A DNA stretch of 64,000 bases from contig CM075860.1 of assembly GCA_037975125.1 (NCBI GenBank), positions 25,772,670-25,836,669 of the forward strand. Reading direction: 5' to 3'. Below the pieces are notes generated by a model. It was not told where the DNA came from. It saw only the letters and a program-made list of their open reading frames with translations, and did not search any database. The stretch's first letter is position 1, and every line of letters begins with the position of its first letter. Made by a program: the position numbers and the translations under genes. The DNA is from Latrodectus hesperus (Eukaryota > Arthropoda > Arachnida > Araneae > Theridiidae). This document shows, piece after piece, positions 37,025 to 47,189 of the stretch.

Positions 37025-38300
37025 AAGCCTTTTTCACACTAGATGCCTTTTATCGTACGATGAAAAGTCGCCCGATATTTTATCGTGGCAATAATATTTC
37101 ACACTTAACGACTTTTGTCGTGGGCGATGAAAAAAATCGTGAGATATTTCATAATATTCTCACTAGTTTTTCGGCCACTTCAGTTGCATCATGGATCGCA
37201 GACGCATCATTGCTCTGTGGTTACTGTACCGTCTGCTTCGAAACTGAAAAAAAATCGATTAGGATTTATTGGGTACATTCAATAAATCAAAAAAGATGAA
37301 TTCGGTGTTTTTTCATGTCTTTTCGAAGATTTGCGACTCACGAAGATAAATTTTTCAATTATATTCAAGCGTCGGTTTCCTCATTTGAGATGAATTGCCT
37401 GATCGGTTGGAAAATAGCATTCAACGGCAGAATACCAAGCTGAGAAATTGCATTCAACCTAATCAAATGTTAACGGTGACATTAAGGTAAATACAAATAT
37501 TCATCATTTTTTAAATCATTTATTTAGTTATAATTAGCATATTATTTAATTATTATTAGTTATATCAATATTTTTATTTTTGTAATCATTTATTACGCTC
37601 ATTATTAAAAACAAAAGTTACGATGGGCTCAAAGCTGATAAATCAACAGAGTAGTTGATGGAAAACACATTAGGCTAAGTAAGCGGATCCCTGTTTTATA
37701 ATTACAAGGATTACAACTCCCTGGTATTGATTGCTGTAGTTGATTCAAGGTATGAGTTTGTGTATGTAAACATAGGAAGTTATGGGAAAGACTAGGATTC
37801 GGCTATTTTCAAGCAAAGTGGATTATGAAAATTTATAATGGCTGAAAAGCATCGGCTTCCTGAAGAAAAATAATTACCTGGAAATGAAGGAATCAATGTA
37901 CCCTATTCCTTTTTTGAAGATGAAGCATTCGCACTCCACAAACACCTGCTACGACCATATGGGGTTACAAAACTTGATGTGAAAAAAAAGTTTTCATTTA
38001 CCCCTTTTAGGTAGAGCAAGGAGATTTGTAGAATGCGCATTCTAACCAATAAATAAAGAATCTTTCCTCGACCAATTAATGTTGATCCAGATTTCTCAGT
38101 GGATATTGTCAAAGCTTGCGTTGTTCTGCGAAAAAAAGACGGAGTAATTTTTGAAGACACCACAACTATAATAGGGCGAGAGGATTCACCGCCTGAACAA
38201 TCTTTACGTGGGGTATTGACTGCAAACAGCTTTAGAACGGAATTGGCCAATTACTTTGTTAACGAAGGAGCAGTTTCATGGCAGTTATCAAAAATATAGA
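37025..38300 (+). pseudogene. PIF/Harbinger transposase relic
   Basis: The plus strand gives RRRIIALWLLYRLL at about 37195 and WVHSINQKR (compare WVHPINxxR) at 37270. Then come EFGVFSCLFEDLR and a QMLTVTLR end (37460-37490), the N-terminal part of Harbinger transposases. After an interruption, catalytic-domain pieces follow from 37730: LIAVVDSRYEFVYVNIGSYG, LPGNEGI, VPYSFFEDEAF (acidic residue of the DDE triad), HKHLLRPYG and FSVDIVKACVVLRKKDG. Frameshifts and stops are frequent. At 37025-37110 lies a TTTTTCACACTAG motif with repeated ATCG-containing units that may be the left terminus. The matching right end was not found. Confidence 0.75.
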
Positions 38301-39139
38301 TTCCTATTTCTGTTTCAAATGTATAATAATCTTATAATTTTGATTATGAATTTTAGAGTAGTGTTACAGCCAAAAAAGCAGATCGTTAATGACAAAAAAA
38401 TATTTTTAATATTTTGTTCGAGCTATCGATGAATGATACGTATCTTCTTTAGGAGTTTAATAATTTCTATGATGTAAAATATTATTTAATTTTAATATTT
38501 TACATTTTTAACATGAATCTTTCTTTAACCTAGAATAAGAGTTACACACACAAATGGGAGATTCATTGTCACCTGTTATAGTATTATGGATTATATCTGT
38601 AATGAAATATTATCAATGTTATATTAAGTATAAAATAGGTACTATCCATCTTAATTCAGTATATACCAACAGAATGAATCTCAAACATAATAAAAGTAAC
38701 ACATAATAACTATAGAATAAGTAAAACTAAATTATTAAATAATAATTTACATCATGATGTTGTCCACTTCAAAATTATTGGTCCTTTATTATTGCTTTTT
38801 CTTTTATAAACATCATGTATAGTAATCATGAATATATAGTTTTTACAATAATTATCTTATAATGCAAAAAAATCTGCTGATTTATTTTTCAGTTTTAGTT
38901 CATGAATAATGTTAGCGAAAATATGTTAAGAATTCTAATCTCACCTAATAAAAATTTCTATCGTAAACACAAAATTTACGCTAAGAAATGTCTACCCCTG
39001 GGTAACACCTTTCAAAAGCCTGGGCAACAGCAGCTTTTTTTTTCGTTTGAAAATACAATATATTTTATATATTTAAAAATAAATAAACATATAGACAATA
39101 TGAAACTTATCAAATATTTTCTTTTATTTATCATCTAAT
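38301..39139. other. Spacer between Harbinger and hAT relics
   Basis: Mostly AT-rich. A less AT-rich patch at about 38970-39045 (cccctgggtaacacc...cctgggcaacagc) is unassigned. Confidence 0.35.
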
Positions 39140-39204
39140 CAAGGGGGGCAAACTTATGCGATCCGTGGTCTACACCACATTTAAAAAATCGAAGGCGGTC
39201 TACT

Positions 39205-40050
39205 AATGGCAGAGCCCCTGGAACCAGGGGGTACGTGTACCTTCCTGGGGCTTGAGCACAGCCACCAGGCGCGTCGGCAAGTGGTGGATAGCCGAATGTC
39301 CTGTAGGAATGACAGGATAGCCTTGAATATAGAATCAGAGGCCGCGAACCAGCTCCCGTAAACCCTGGTGTTATGCGATCCGTGCCTAGGGCTAATTGGC
39401 ACCGCGGTATTGGTGTCTTAACGGAGCCTCTAGTTGCCTGGCAAATTTCTAGAGTAAATTGCTTTGCCCAGTAACTCAGGCAATGCTGGGTGGACTTATA
39501 TTACCTGAGCTTATTAATTGTTATCTTGTGGCTGAAAAGACACAAGAAATAACAAACCTTTCTGCATTTGCAGGTGAAGCCTCTAAAGTAGACCTTGCTG
39601 AAAAAGACAAGGGAACTCAGAGGCAATTTTGTAAAGGGGCAGCAATGAATCCTTCACTTGAGGTAGAAATGACCTCTAAACCATCTTCTTCTGGTGAAAG
39701 TCAGGAAGTTATTCCTAGCATGACTGACTTTCTGACCAGATGGGACTATTTCAGCAAGACCTTATCTGCTGGAAATGTCATATGCAAGAGGAAACGGCAG
39801 AGCATGTCATTTACGAATGTGAGGCTCTTGCCCTCCCTAAATTAAATTATTTAGGCTTCATCCATACTAGAGAGTTACACCTAGACTCCATTAAAGGGTT
39901 ATCGGACTTTATTAGTAAAGTGGGTGACCCGAGCAACTGCAACTAGGAAATATTAGATTTGGAGTTAATGGTACAAAATGCTGATAAAAGCAGAGATGCC
40001 CAATGACATACAAACTCAATTTTAAGAAGAAGAAGAAGAATGGCAGAGCC
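39205..40050 (+). mobile_element. Internally deleted LINE with 12-bp target-site duplication
   Basis: The element 39217-40038 lies between direct repeats AATGGCAGAGCC (39205-39216 and 40039-40050). The first bases of the right copy are ambiguous with the tail. It has a GC-rich 5' region (39217-39430) and an ORF1-like start at 39459. At about 39740-39765 this joins directly to the last codons of ORF2 (CWKCHMQEETAEHVIYECEA, a Cys-rich C-terminal finger). A (GAA)n tail closes it. The endonuclease, RT and most of ORF1 are absent. It is therefore a non-autonomous deletion derivative that still carries both ends and was mobilised in that form. Confidence 0.85.
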
Positions 40051-40374
40051 AAATTAATGTAACGTACATGTTTATATATTTATTTTCGGTAAAAAGAAAA
40101 AATGGTAAATTATCTAATTTTTATAAAAAAAAATTTATTAATTTTATTAAAAATGTGTACAAAATAAAAATTTATTGACGAAAATAATCAAAGTATTCAT
40201 GTATCAAAAATTGACCATCCTATTCACTTCGTTTAGTTGAAATTTGACATTGTATATCTGCGATAAGTTTATCATATTGTGGCTAGTATGAGCTGAATGC
40301 AATGTGTAAACACGAAATTAAATGTTCATCCGTTAAACGCGACCGATGTTTGGTTTTTATGGCATTCATGGTAT

Positions 40375-40912
40375 TGTTAGCGCCAGATACATGTGAATGT
40401 ACAGCACCAACGCAATTTAAACCAAATTCCTTCATTATTACTGCAAAATGATTATTTAACACTGTTCTTCTGAATAATGTAATTAAAATTTAAGACAAGA
40501 ATCTCAGGATACAATATTACAGCACAGTTTTTATTTTTTCTATATTATATTACACACAATTTTTACATTCGAATGCAACTAACTAACTTGACAACGAAAA
40601 ATGCAACAAAACTAACTTGTTGCCAAACTCATTATTCAAAGAAAATACATTTCCAGCAACAGTTTACATAACTTGTTTTTTTCATTTTACATGCACAAAA
40701 ATAATTTAATAAATTACACATTAATTTTATCTTTAAAATTTACATGAAGATTTATTCCTTATTTTAATTAATATTTTAGCACTTTGTTTAATTTACTTCA
40801 TTGCAAAATAATATTTTGCTAATGATATGATATCGATTATTTCTTCAAAAGAAAACTTGACTTGTAAAGACATCTAGTGGTCAATTTACGATCTAGAAAC
40901 TGTGTACTTACA
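40375..40912 (-). repeat. gypsy 3' LTR (left)
   Basis: 538 bp, TGTTAGCGCC...GTGTACTTACA on the plus strand. It has one extra T in the TTTTTATTTTTT run near 40530, one extra A near 40602, and A instead of C near 40870 compared with the right LTR. Confidence 0.95.
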
Positions 40913-40930
40913 TTACTCCCTCACCAGTAA
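40913..40930 (-). other. gypsy polypurine tract
   Basis: Immediately upstream of the left LTR on the minus strand is GGTGAGGGAGTAA, the expected position for plus-strand priming. Confidence 0.6.
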
Positions 40931-41401
40931 CTAAGTTACGATACAAAGAACCATGGTGAAATATGTAATTTTTGAAATAAAAATAAGATTTTTTTTTACA
41001 CCTAGCATATACTCTACATATTTAACTTTTGTAACATGTTACAAATTATTACTTGTGTAATGTAGAATAATTATTGCACATTACACATAAACAAATTACA
41101 ATACATACATAGTTACAATTACTGATATTTTCAAGAGAAATAAAAAAAACAGAACTTTCCAAGGCTACATCAACATTAAGATTTTTGCTAAGTTACTTTG
41201 TACATTTGCAAGTATTTTACTTTACAATATGCACGAGGGCAGTTAAAAAAATAAAAGCATACTAAGCTATTATTAAGAAATAAATCATAATATATTTACA
41301 TAGAAGAAAATGCAGAATTGGAAATAAATCAAAATATATAAACATAGTAATATCAAGTGTTAATAGATAATGTATAATAAGCCAGAAAGGTTATTATACT
41401 A

Positions 41402-44400
41402 TTAATCTTGAAATCTGACAGGTAATTTGATCTTTCGCCCACAGCGTGTGTTAGTAGATGTATTATTTTTATCAGGTCTGTCCTGTGAATCTCCTGCCCG
41501 TAAATTCTTAGGAAGTGGACTGTCATCCAACACCAATGGCAGTAAGTCACTGTCAGTTAACATATAAGCTGGTTTAAGTCTATCAATTGAAATGTTGACA
41601 CATTTATTTTTTATAGACAGGGAAAAATATTTATCATTTCTGCCCAATACTAAAAAGGGTCCCTCGTAAGCAGGTTCTAGAGGTTTTTTTACTCTGTCAA
41701 TGCGCACAAAAACATGAGCACAAGATTTTAAATCCCTATGAACAAACACTTTCTGGTTAGATCTCTGCGGCGATCGTAATGGTTTTAATTTATCCATGAC
41801 CTCTTGGAGTTTGCTGACAAATGTTCCAGGTTCCATTCTTGAACTAGGTGGATCAAAAAATTCACCAGGTACTTTAATATGTGTGCCATACACCATCTGT
41901 GCAATTGAGTAATTTGAGTCAAGTTGAAGAGCTGATCTAAGACCCAAGAGCACTGTGGGCAAAATTTCAGTCCATTTGACACTATTATGTGCTTTCATGG
42001 CTGTTTTTAATGTGCGATTCAGTCTTTCGATTTTTCCATTGCACTGAGCATGATATGGAGTGGAATGTCGCACTTTAGCACCACATATTAACGCAAGATT
42101 TTTGAACAATTCAGATTTGAACTGCATTCCTTGGTCAGCAATGATCCTGCCAGGTACCCCAAATCGACATACCCAGTGATTATAGAAAGCCTTGCTTACA
42201 GTTTCTGCAGTAATGTCCTGTAAAGGAATGGCTTCCATCCAGCATGTAAATCTGTCTATACATGTCAAGCAATACATTTGGCCCTCAGATGGAGGCAAGG
42301 GGCCAATAAGGTCAATATGCACTATAGTGAACCGAGAATCTGGCTCTTGATATTGAGAAACTTTTGATTTTGTGTGCCTGGTTGTCTTCACTTTTTGGCA
42401 ACTGATGCATCCTCTAGCCCACTCTCGAACTTCCTTATTGATTCCAGGCCAAACAAACCTAGCAGTTATCTGCTTAACAGTTGATCTGATGCCAGGATGT
42501 GACAGGTTGTGAATCTGATTAAAAACTTTTTTCCTGAAGTTGAGAGGAATATATGGTCGAATTTTGCTTTGAGATATATCACACCACAATGTTTTTCCAG
42601 ATTCAGTGGTGTACGGTTTGAACTTGAGTGATGTGTCACTGGAGCATAACTCTTTAAACTCTGGATCAGTGCTTTGCTCTTGGGCTATTACCTCATAATC
42701 AATCACAGATACTTCTTCAATCCTTGATAGAGCATCGGCTACAACATTATCGGCTCCACTGATGTGTTCTATGTCTGTCGTGAATTGTGAAATATACTGG
42801 AGCTGACGTAATTGGCGTGGAGATGCCTTCTCATTTTTTTGCTTAAAAGCAAATTTTAGTGGTTTGTGGTCTGTGAGGATGCTAAATTCTCTCCCTTCTA
42901 ACATATGCTTAAAGTGTTTTATTGACAGATATATACCTAATAGTTCTCGATCATAGGTACTATAAGATCTTTGAGCGGCATTCAATTTCTTTGAATAAAA
43001 AGCTATTGGCTTCCAACTGCCTTCTTCTAATTGTTGCAATACAGATCCTATAGCCCAATCAGAGGCATCTGTACACAATGATAATGGGAGTCCAGGTTTT
43101 GGAAAACATAATAAAGCAGCATTTGCCAAATCTGTTTTACACTTTTCAAATTGTTGTACAGCTTCATCAGTCCAGGGAACCTGTCGTCGATCTTTTTTCT
43201 TGGCACCCTTTAACAGCTCATGTAGTAGCGCTTGAGTTTGTGCAGCATTTTTAAGATATCTTCGATAAAAATTTAACATCCCAAGGAATGTGCGAAGCTC
43301 ATGCAAGGTTGCTGGCAACTTATAATCTAAAATTACTTGGACCTTTGCCGGAAGAGGACGAGATCCTTTAGAAGTAATGAGGTGTCCCAAGAATTCAATT
43401 TGGTCAACCCCCATTACTGATTTTGCTACATTTATATGTAATCCATATTTATTAAGTCTTTCAAACACAAGATTCAAGTGCTCTTTATGTTGTTCTTCTG
43501 AAGATGATGCAACAAGTACGTCATCTATATATGGAAATAAAAAATCTAATCCATGAAAAACCTCATTAATAAATCGTTGGAATGTGGCGGGAGCATTACG
43601 AAGACCAAAACTCATTACATTGAACTCGAACAAGCCAAATGGTGTGATAATGGCTGTTTTCTGTTTATCTTCCTCAGCAATTGGTATTTGGTAGTATGCT
43701 TTCGTAAGATCAAGTTTTGAGAAAATTACCTTATCTTTTAAAATTAGTTGAAAATCTTCGATTCGAGGGATGGGATACCTATCTGGTATCGTTCGTTCAT
43801 TTAATCTCCTATAATCACCACATGCACGGACGGTACCATCTTTTTTTGCTACAAGGTGCAAAGGACTTGCCCACTGGGATTTAGATGGACGAATAATGTT
43901 ATGATCCAACATATATTGAAATTCTTGTTTAGCTAATGACAATTTTTCTGGGTTTAATTGCCGTGCTCGTGAATGCACTGGTTGTCCTTTGGTAGTAATG
44001 TAATGCTTGACATCGTGTTTGGTATAAGTGTTTAAGACATGAGGTTTAGTAATGTCTGGGTACAATTTAAGTAGTTCACTAAATTGTGATGTATTATTTA
44101 ATGTACTGATACACAATGCATCAGTAACAGTCATAATTTCACTTCTTATGGACAGTTTTGTGACATCATCAATTAATTTTTTGTTGTGAATATCAATTAA
44201 TAACTGAAAATGATTTAGAAAATCGGCACCTATAATGCCTTTGCTCACCTTTGCAACAACAAATGGCCACTGGAAAGCACGCCTGAGACCAAAATCTAAA
44301 GTCATGGTTTTCACACCATATGTTGGTATTTCTGTTCCATTTGCTGCATATAAAACATACGAACTGGGAGTAGATGTTTTTGCAGTTGCCGGAATTAATG

Positions 44401-44563
44401 AGAGATCTGCACCACTGTCAATAAGGAAACGCAGTCCAGTCGTTCTATCTTTAACAAATAAACGAAATTTGCGGCGAACTTCTTGGGAAGCAGCAGGTCT
44501 TGCCGCAGAATCTACTGCTTCTCTATGTTTTCCGCATCCTTCCAGCTGCATGGTTGTTTGCAC
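41402..44563 (-). CDS. pol: gypsy Pol polyprotein, intact
   Basis: The frame is open for 1053 codons after a TAA at 44564-44566. The GTG at 44563 is not a real start, because the product should come from a -1 frameshift out of gag. Counting from that first codon, the protease DSGAD motif is near 49-53. Reverse transcriptase spans about 205-400 with catalytic LDL at 284-286 and YIDD at 345-348. RNase H spans about 495-615, with D499, E540 and D565. Integrase follows: zinc finger H685, H689, C719, C722, and catalytic D751, D810, E846, giving the D,D35E spacing. After the core there is a GPF-type module (YEGPFLVLGRN, about 966-976). No chromodomain is visible. All key residues are present, so the protein may be active. 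The domain order PR-RT-RH-INT defines Ty3/gypsy. Confidence 0.95.
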   Translation of the reverse strand: MQTTMQLEGCGKHREAVDSAARPAASQEVRRKFRLFVKDRTTGLRFLIDSGADLSLIPATAKTSTPSSYVLYAANGTEIPTYGVKTMTLDFGLRRAFQWPFVVAKVSKGIIGADFLNHFQLLIDIHNKKLIDDVTKLSIRSEIMTVTDALCISTLNNTSQFSELLKLYPDITKPHVLNTYTKHDVKHYITTKGQPVHSRARQLNPEKLSLAKQEFQYMLDHNIIRPSKSQWASPLHLVAKKDGTVRACGDYRRLNERTIPDRYPIPRIEDFQLILKDKVIFSKLDLTKAYYQIPIAEEDKQKTAIITPFGLFEFNVMSFGLRNAPATFQRFINEVFHGLDFLFPYIDDVLVASSSEEQHKEHLNLVFERLNKYGLHINVAKSVMGVDQIEFLGHLITSKGSRPLPAKVQVILDYKLPATLHELRTFLGMLNFYRRYLKNAAQTQALLHELLKGAKKKDRRQVPWTDEAVQQFEKCKTDLANAALLCFPKPGLPLSLCTDASDWAIGSVLQQLEEGSWKPIAFYSKKLNAAQRSYSTYDRELLGIYLSIKHFKHMLEGREFSILTDHKPLKFAFKQKNEKASPRQLRQLQYISQFTTDIEHISGADNVVADALSRIEEVSVIDYEVIAQEQSTDPEFKELCSSDTSLKFKPYTTESGKTLWCDISQSKIRPYIPLNFRKKVFNQIHNLSHPGIRSTVKQITARFVWPGINKEVREWARGCISCQKVKTTRHTKSKVSQYQEPDSRFTIVHIDLIGPLPPSEGQMYCLTCIDRFTCWMEAIPLQDITAETVSKAFYNHWVCRFGVPGRIIADQGMQFKSELFKNLALICGAKVRHSTPYHAQCNGKIERLNRTLKTAMKAHNSVKWTEILPTVLLGLRSALQLDSNYSIAQMVYGTHIKVPGEFFDPPSSRMEPGTFVSKLQEVMDKLKPLRSPQRSNQKVFVHRDLKSCAHVFVRIDRVKKPLEPAYEGPFLVLGRNDKYFSLSIKNKCVNISIDRLKPAYMLTDSDLLPLVLDDSPLPKNLRAGDSQDRPDKNNTSTNTRCGRKIKLPVRFQD

Positions 44564-45306
44564 TTATCTGGGAAACATTTTCTTCCAAATTTAAAATGAA
44601 AGAAGCAGTATTTACCTTTGGGGTCAAACCGCCTTCGTGATTTACTTCGGCTTCTATTTTTATAGTGCCCAGGACTCTGAGCTCGTGAGCGTGATATCCT
44701 TGTACTCATACTTGCTATTTGCTGTTCAAGAGCACATATCTTTTTTAGCAACTCATCTACAGGAGGGTTTGCTTGACTTGCACTAGCTAATTCCACCCGT
44801 GGATTCAGTTCCAGAATTTTGTCCGCCATTGTGGCTAATTTTTCTAACCCTTCATCACTCACAATCAACACATGCTTAATACAATCTGGCATTTTTTCTA
44901 GCCACAATGTTCGAAGGACTTTGTCGGAAATTTCATTTGATTCACCTAAAGCCCGCATTTTTCTTAGAAGCTGGGTTGGCTTCATGTCTCCTAACTCCAG
45001 TCCAGTGAGTAATTTTTTCATTTTTAGGCTTTCACTCTCTTTAAATGTCTGCAACAGTCTGTTCTTTGCAGTTGAATATTTATTTGTGCTAGTGTCCTTA
45101 ATGATGTCCCAGATATTTTCCATGTATCTAGGTTCTAACTGTGCAACTAAATAGTTAAATTTTGTTTCCTCGCTTGTGATTCCACTGATAGTAAATTGTG
45201 CTTCTACTTGATAAAACCACATTTCAGGCTTGTCTATCCAGAATGGTGGTATCTTAACACTGACTTTGTTAGCTTCAAATGTGTTTTTGTCTTCACTATC
45301 AGTCAT
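44512..45306 (-). CDS. gag: gypsy Gag protein, intact
   Basis: 264 residues from ATG 45306, which opens MTDSEDKNTFEANKVSVKIP. An in-frame ATG at 45351 lies 15 codons further upstream, but family members start near the chosen one. The capsid region contains PPFWIDKPEMWFYQVEAQF, a conserved pattern of arthropod gypsy Gags that packs RNA into particles. The C-terminus is Arg/Ser-rich (SRSRAQSPGHYKNRSRSKSR) and holds a Cys/His motif (YCFFHFKFGRKC...C...C) that probably binds nucleic acid. It overlaps pol by 52 nt in the 0/-1 arrangement. No internal stop is present. Confidence 0.9.
   Translation of the reverse strand: MTDSEDKNTFEANKVSVKIPPFWIDKPEMWFYQVEAQFTISGITSEETKFNYLVAQLEPRYMENIWDIIKDTSTNKYSTAKNRLLQTFKESESLKMKKLLTGLELGDMKPTQLLRKMRALGESNEISDKVLRTLWLEKMPDCIKHVLIVSDEGLEKLATMADKILELNPRVELASASQANPPVDELLKKICALEQQIASMSTRISRSRAQSPGHYKNRSRSKSRRRFDPKGKYCFFHFKFGRKCFPDKCKQPCSWKDAENIEKQ
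44527..44533 (-). promoter_or_regulatory. Candidate -1 frameshift slippery site, GGAAAAC
   Basis: Within the 52-nt gag/pol overlap, codons GCG GAA AAC place the heptamer G GAA AAC six codons before the gag stop. The frame relation (gag to pol = -1) is certain. The site is a guess, because it does not have the canonical three identical first bases. No stem-loop downstream was modelled. Confidence 0.35.
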
Positions 45307-45364
45307 TATGACAATATTATTTACTCCACAGAAATAATGCAGAAAGAACACGATTTAATAACGA

Positions 45365-45382
45365 AATGTCCGGGTCACCAGT
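45365..45382 (-). other. gypsy primer-binding site
   Basis: Directly inside the right LTR, the minus strand reads ACTGGTGACCCGGACATT. The TGGTGACCC core resembles tRNA 3'-end complements used by arthropod gypsy elements. The primer tRNA is not identified. Confidence 0.65.
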
Positions 45383-45918
45383 TGTTAGCGCCAGATACAT
45401 GTGAATGTACAGCACCAACGCAATTTAAACCAAATTCCTTCATTATTACTGCAAAATGATTATTTAACACTGTTCTTCTGAATAATGTAATTAAAATTTA
45501 AGACAAGAATCTCAGGATACAATATTACAGCACAGTTTTATTTTTTCTATATTATATTACACACAATTTTTACATTCGAATGCAACTAACTAACTTGACA
45601 ACGAAAATGCAACAAAACTAACTTGTTGCCAAACTCATTATTCAAAGAAAATACATTTCCAGCAACAGTTTACATAACTTGTTTTTTTCATTTTACATGC
45701 ACAAAAATAATTTAATAAATTACACATTAATTTTATCTTTAAAATTTACATGAAGATTTATTCCTTATTTTAATTAATATTTTAGCACTTTGTTTAATTT
45801 ACTTCATTGCAAAATAATATTTTGCTAATGATATGATATCGATTATTTCTTCAAAAGAAAACTTGACTTGTAAAGCCATCTAGTGGTCAATTTACGATCT
45901 AGAAACTGTGTACTTACA
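45383..45918 (-). repeat. gypsy 5' LTR (right)
   Basis: 536 bp and practically identical to the left LTR. As the element is transcribed on the minus strand, this LTR should carry the active promoter. I did not recognise a clear TATA box. Confidence 0.95.
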
Positions 45919-46398
45919 GTATAAAAAGCAGATTCGCAAAGATACGTCGATTCAAAGTATAATTTCAAATACAAAATCAATTTGTAAATATTTGAAAACG
46001 TTTCCCCAGAAATTAATTTCCAAACATCAGTATCGCTAGATGATCTGGATTTAAGAAATATGAATTTCTTCCTCGATCTGTGACTGATGTGTTATCTATT
46101 AAATGTCCTATTTTTTCAGATATTCCATCAATGTTGACATTTTCATTAAATGGAAATATCATAAAATTGAGTATTTCTTCCAACCTAATTAAGTCAGCGA
46201 ATCTTCTTTCAAATTCTTCAAACAAAACATCTAAGTGTTCGGCGAAATCTTCGAAGTCTCGGTTTGGATTATGGATGCACTCTTCTCCTACGTGTTTTTG
46301 AAGTTTCTCAATTCACGTTTTCTTAATTGAGATGCATACCTTTTTATTATTTCCTTAAAATTTTTAATCGCGCTTATCTTGCCTCATCTACAAGGATC

Positions 46399-46462
46399 AA
46401 CCTATATCTACAAAGAAAGAGAAATGTCAAAAATATTCATTCTTTCTTTGTAGATTTAGGTT
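46399..46462. repeat. 22-bp inverted repeat inside the hAT relic
   Basis: AACCTATATCTACAAAGAAAGA (46399-46420) and its reverse complement (46441-46462) differ at one base and are separated by 20 bases. Confidence 0.85.
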
Positions 46463-47189
46463 TAAGTCGTTAAGTTTTGCAGTGATATCGCAGAGAAAAG
46501 CTAGTTTCATGAACCATTTCTCATCTTCCAATTCAGAAATGTGCTCTCCTTTCACTTATAGAACTTTTTTATTTCTGGTACGTTTTAAGTTTTCTGGTAA
46601 TTTTAAGAATACGAAATCTTTTTTAAAAAATCACCACGGCTTAGTCATCTCACGTCTGTGTGCAATAAGAGATCTCCGTACTCTGAATCAGTTTCTTCCA
46701 AAAGCTCCCGAAATTGTCGTCTCTGAAGACTTCGTGAACGAATTGAACTGACGATTTTAAAAGCAGTTTGCATTAAAGCATTAGACTTTAGTATTTTTGA
46801 ACACAATACCTGTTGATGGATAATGCAATGACAGCCGGTAAAACTGGGAATTTCTTCATCATTATTGCACAATGCAATAAAACCAATTCGATTCCCAACC
46901 ATTGCTGTAGCTCCATCTATTGTAATGGAGACTGTTTTAGCTGTGGTTCGTATCTTAACCCTTTGGGCACTGGTTATGTTTGGTTGATTAGCATATTATA
47001 ATTAAACCTGTATCTTAACTCCAATTACTCATCGAGACCCGAGATTTATTTCTTCTTTATTAGATCCTTATTATCTTGTATTTTAATCTATTTGGAATTT
47101 TTAAATGTTATTGGTATAAATTTTGGTAAGCAGTTCTACAGTTCCTGAAGATCCACTTGATTTCAGATCCAAATACCCAGCTATCTTTC

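Larger units (their letters stand above)
40375..45918 (-). mobile_element. Complete Ty3/gypsy LTR retrotransposon
   Basis: A 5.5-kb element with two LTRs (40375-40912 and 45383-45918) beginning TGT and ending ACA. It is flanked by a 4-bp duplication GTAT (40371-40374 and 45919-45922). Gag and pol are both open on the minus strand and there is no env. A primer-binding site adjoins the right LTR and a purine-rich tract adjoins the left LTR. The LTRs differ only by two 1-base indels and one visible substitution, so the insertion is recent. It lies inside the dimerisation-domain sequence of the hAT transposase. Confidence 0.95.
39140..46970 (-). mobile_element. hAT element (ZBED5/GTF2IRD2-type transposase), host of two later insertions
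   Basis: A hAT-like terminus CAAGGGGGGCAAAC starts at 39140 and is followed by the tatgcgatccgtggtctac-type sequence usual for these elements. The minus-strand transposase is in pieces. At 46930-46645 are TIDGATAMVGNRIGFIALCN, HCIIHQQVLCSKILK and LLEETDSEYGDLLLHTDVR (RNase H-like core). At 46230-46010 is a decayed C-terminal part with FEERFADLIRLEEI. The hAT dimerisation segment (MNAIKTKHRSRLTDEHLISC) lies at about 40373-40240, across the gypsy insertion. Reading frames are interrupted by stops. The right end (transposase N-terminus, right TIR) is not recognised, so the stated end is the last supported block. Confidence 0.7.

Noticed and set aside
44561..44563. GTG as start codon of gypsy pol
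   Set aside because: Non-AUG start in a eukaryote right after a stop; the frame relation to gag favours frameshifting.
44235..44594. 119-codon plus-strand frame
   Set aside because: Antisense shadow of gypsy pol.
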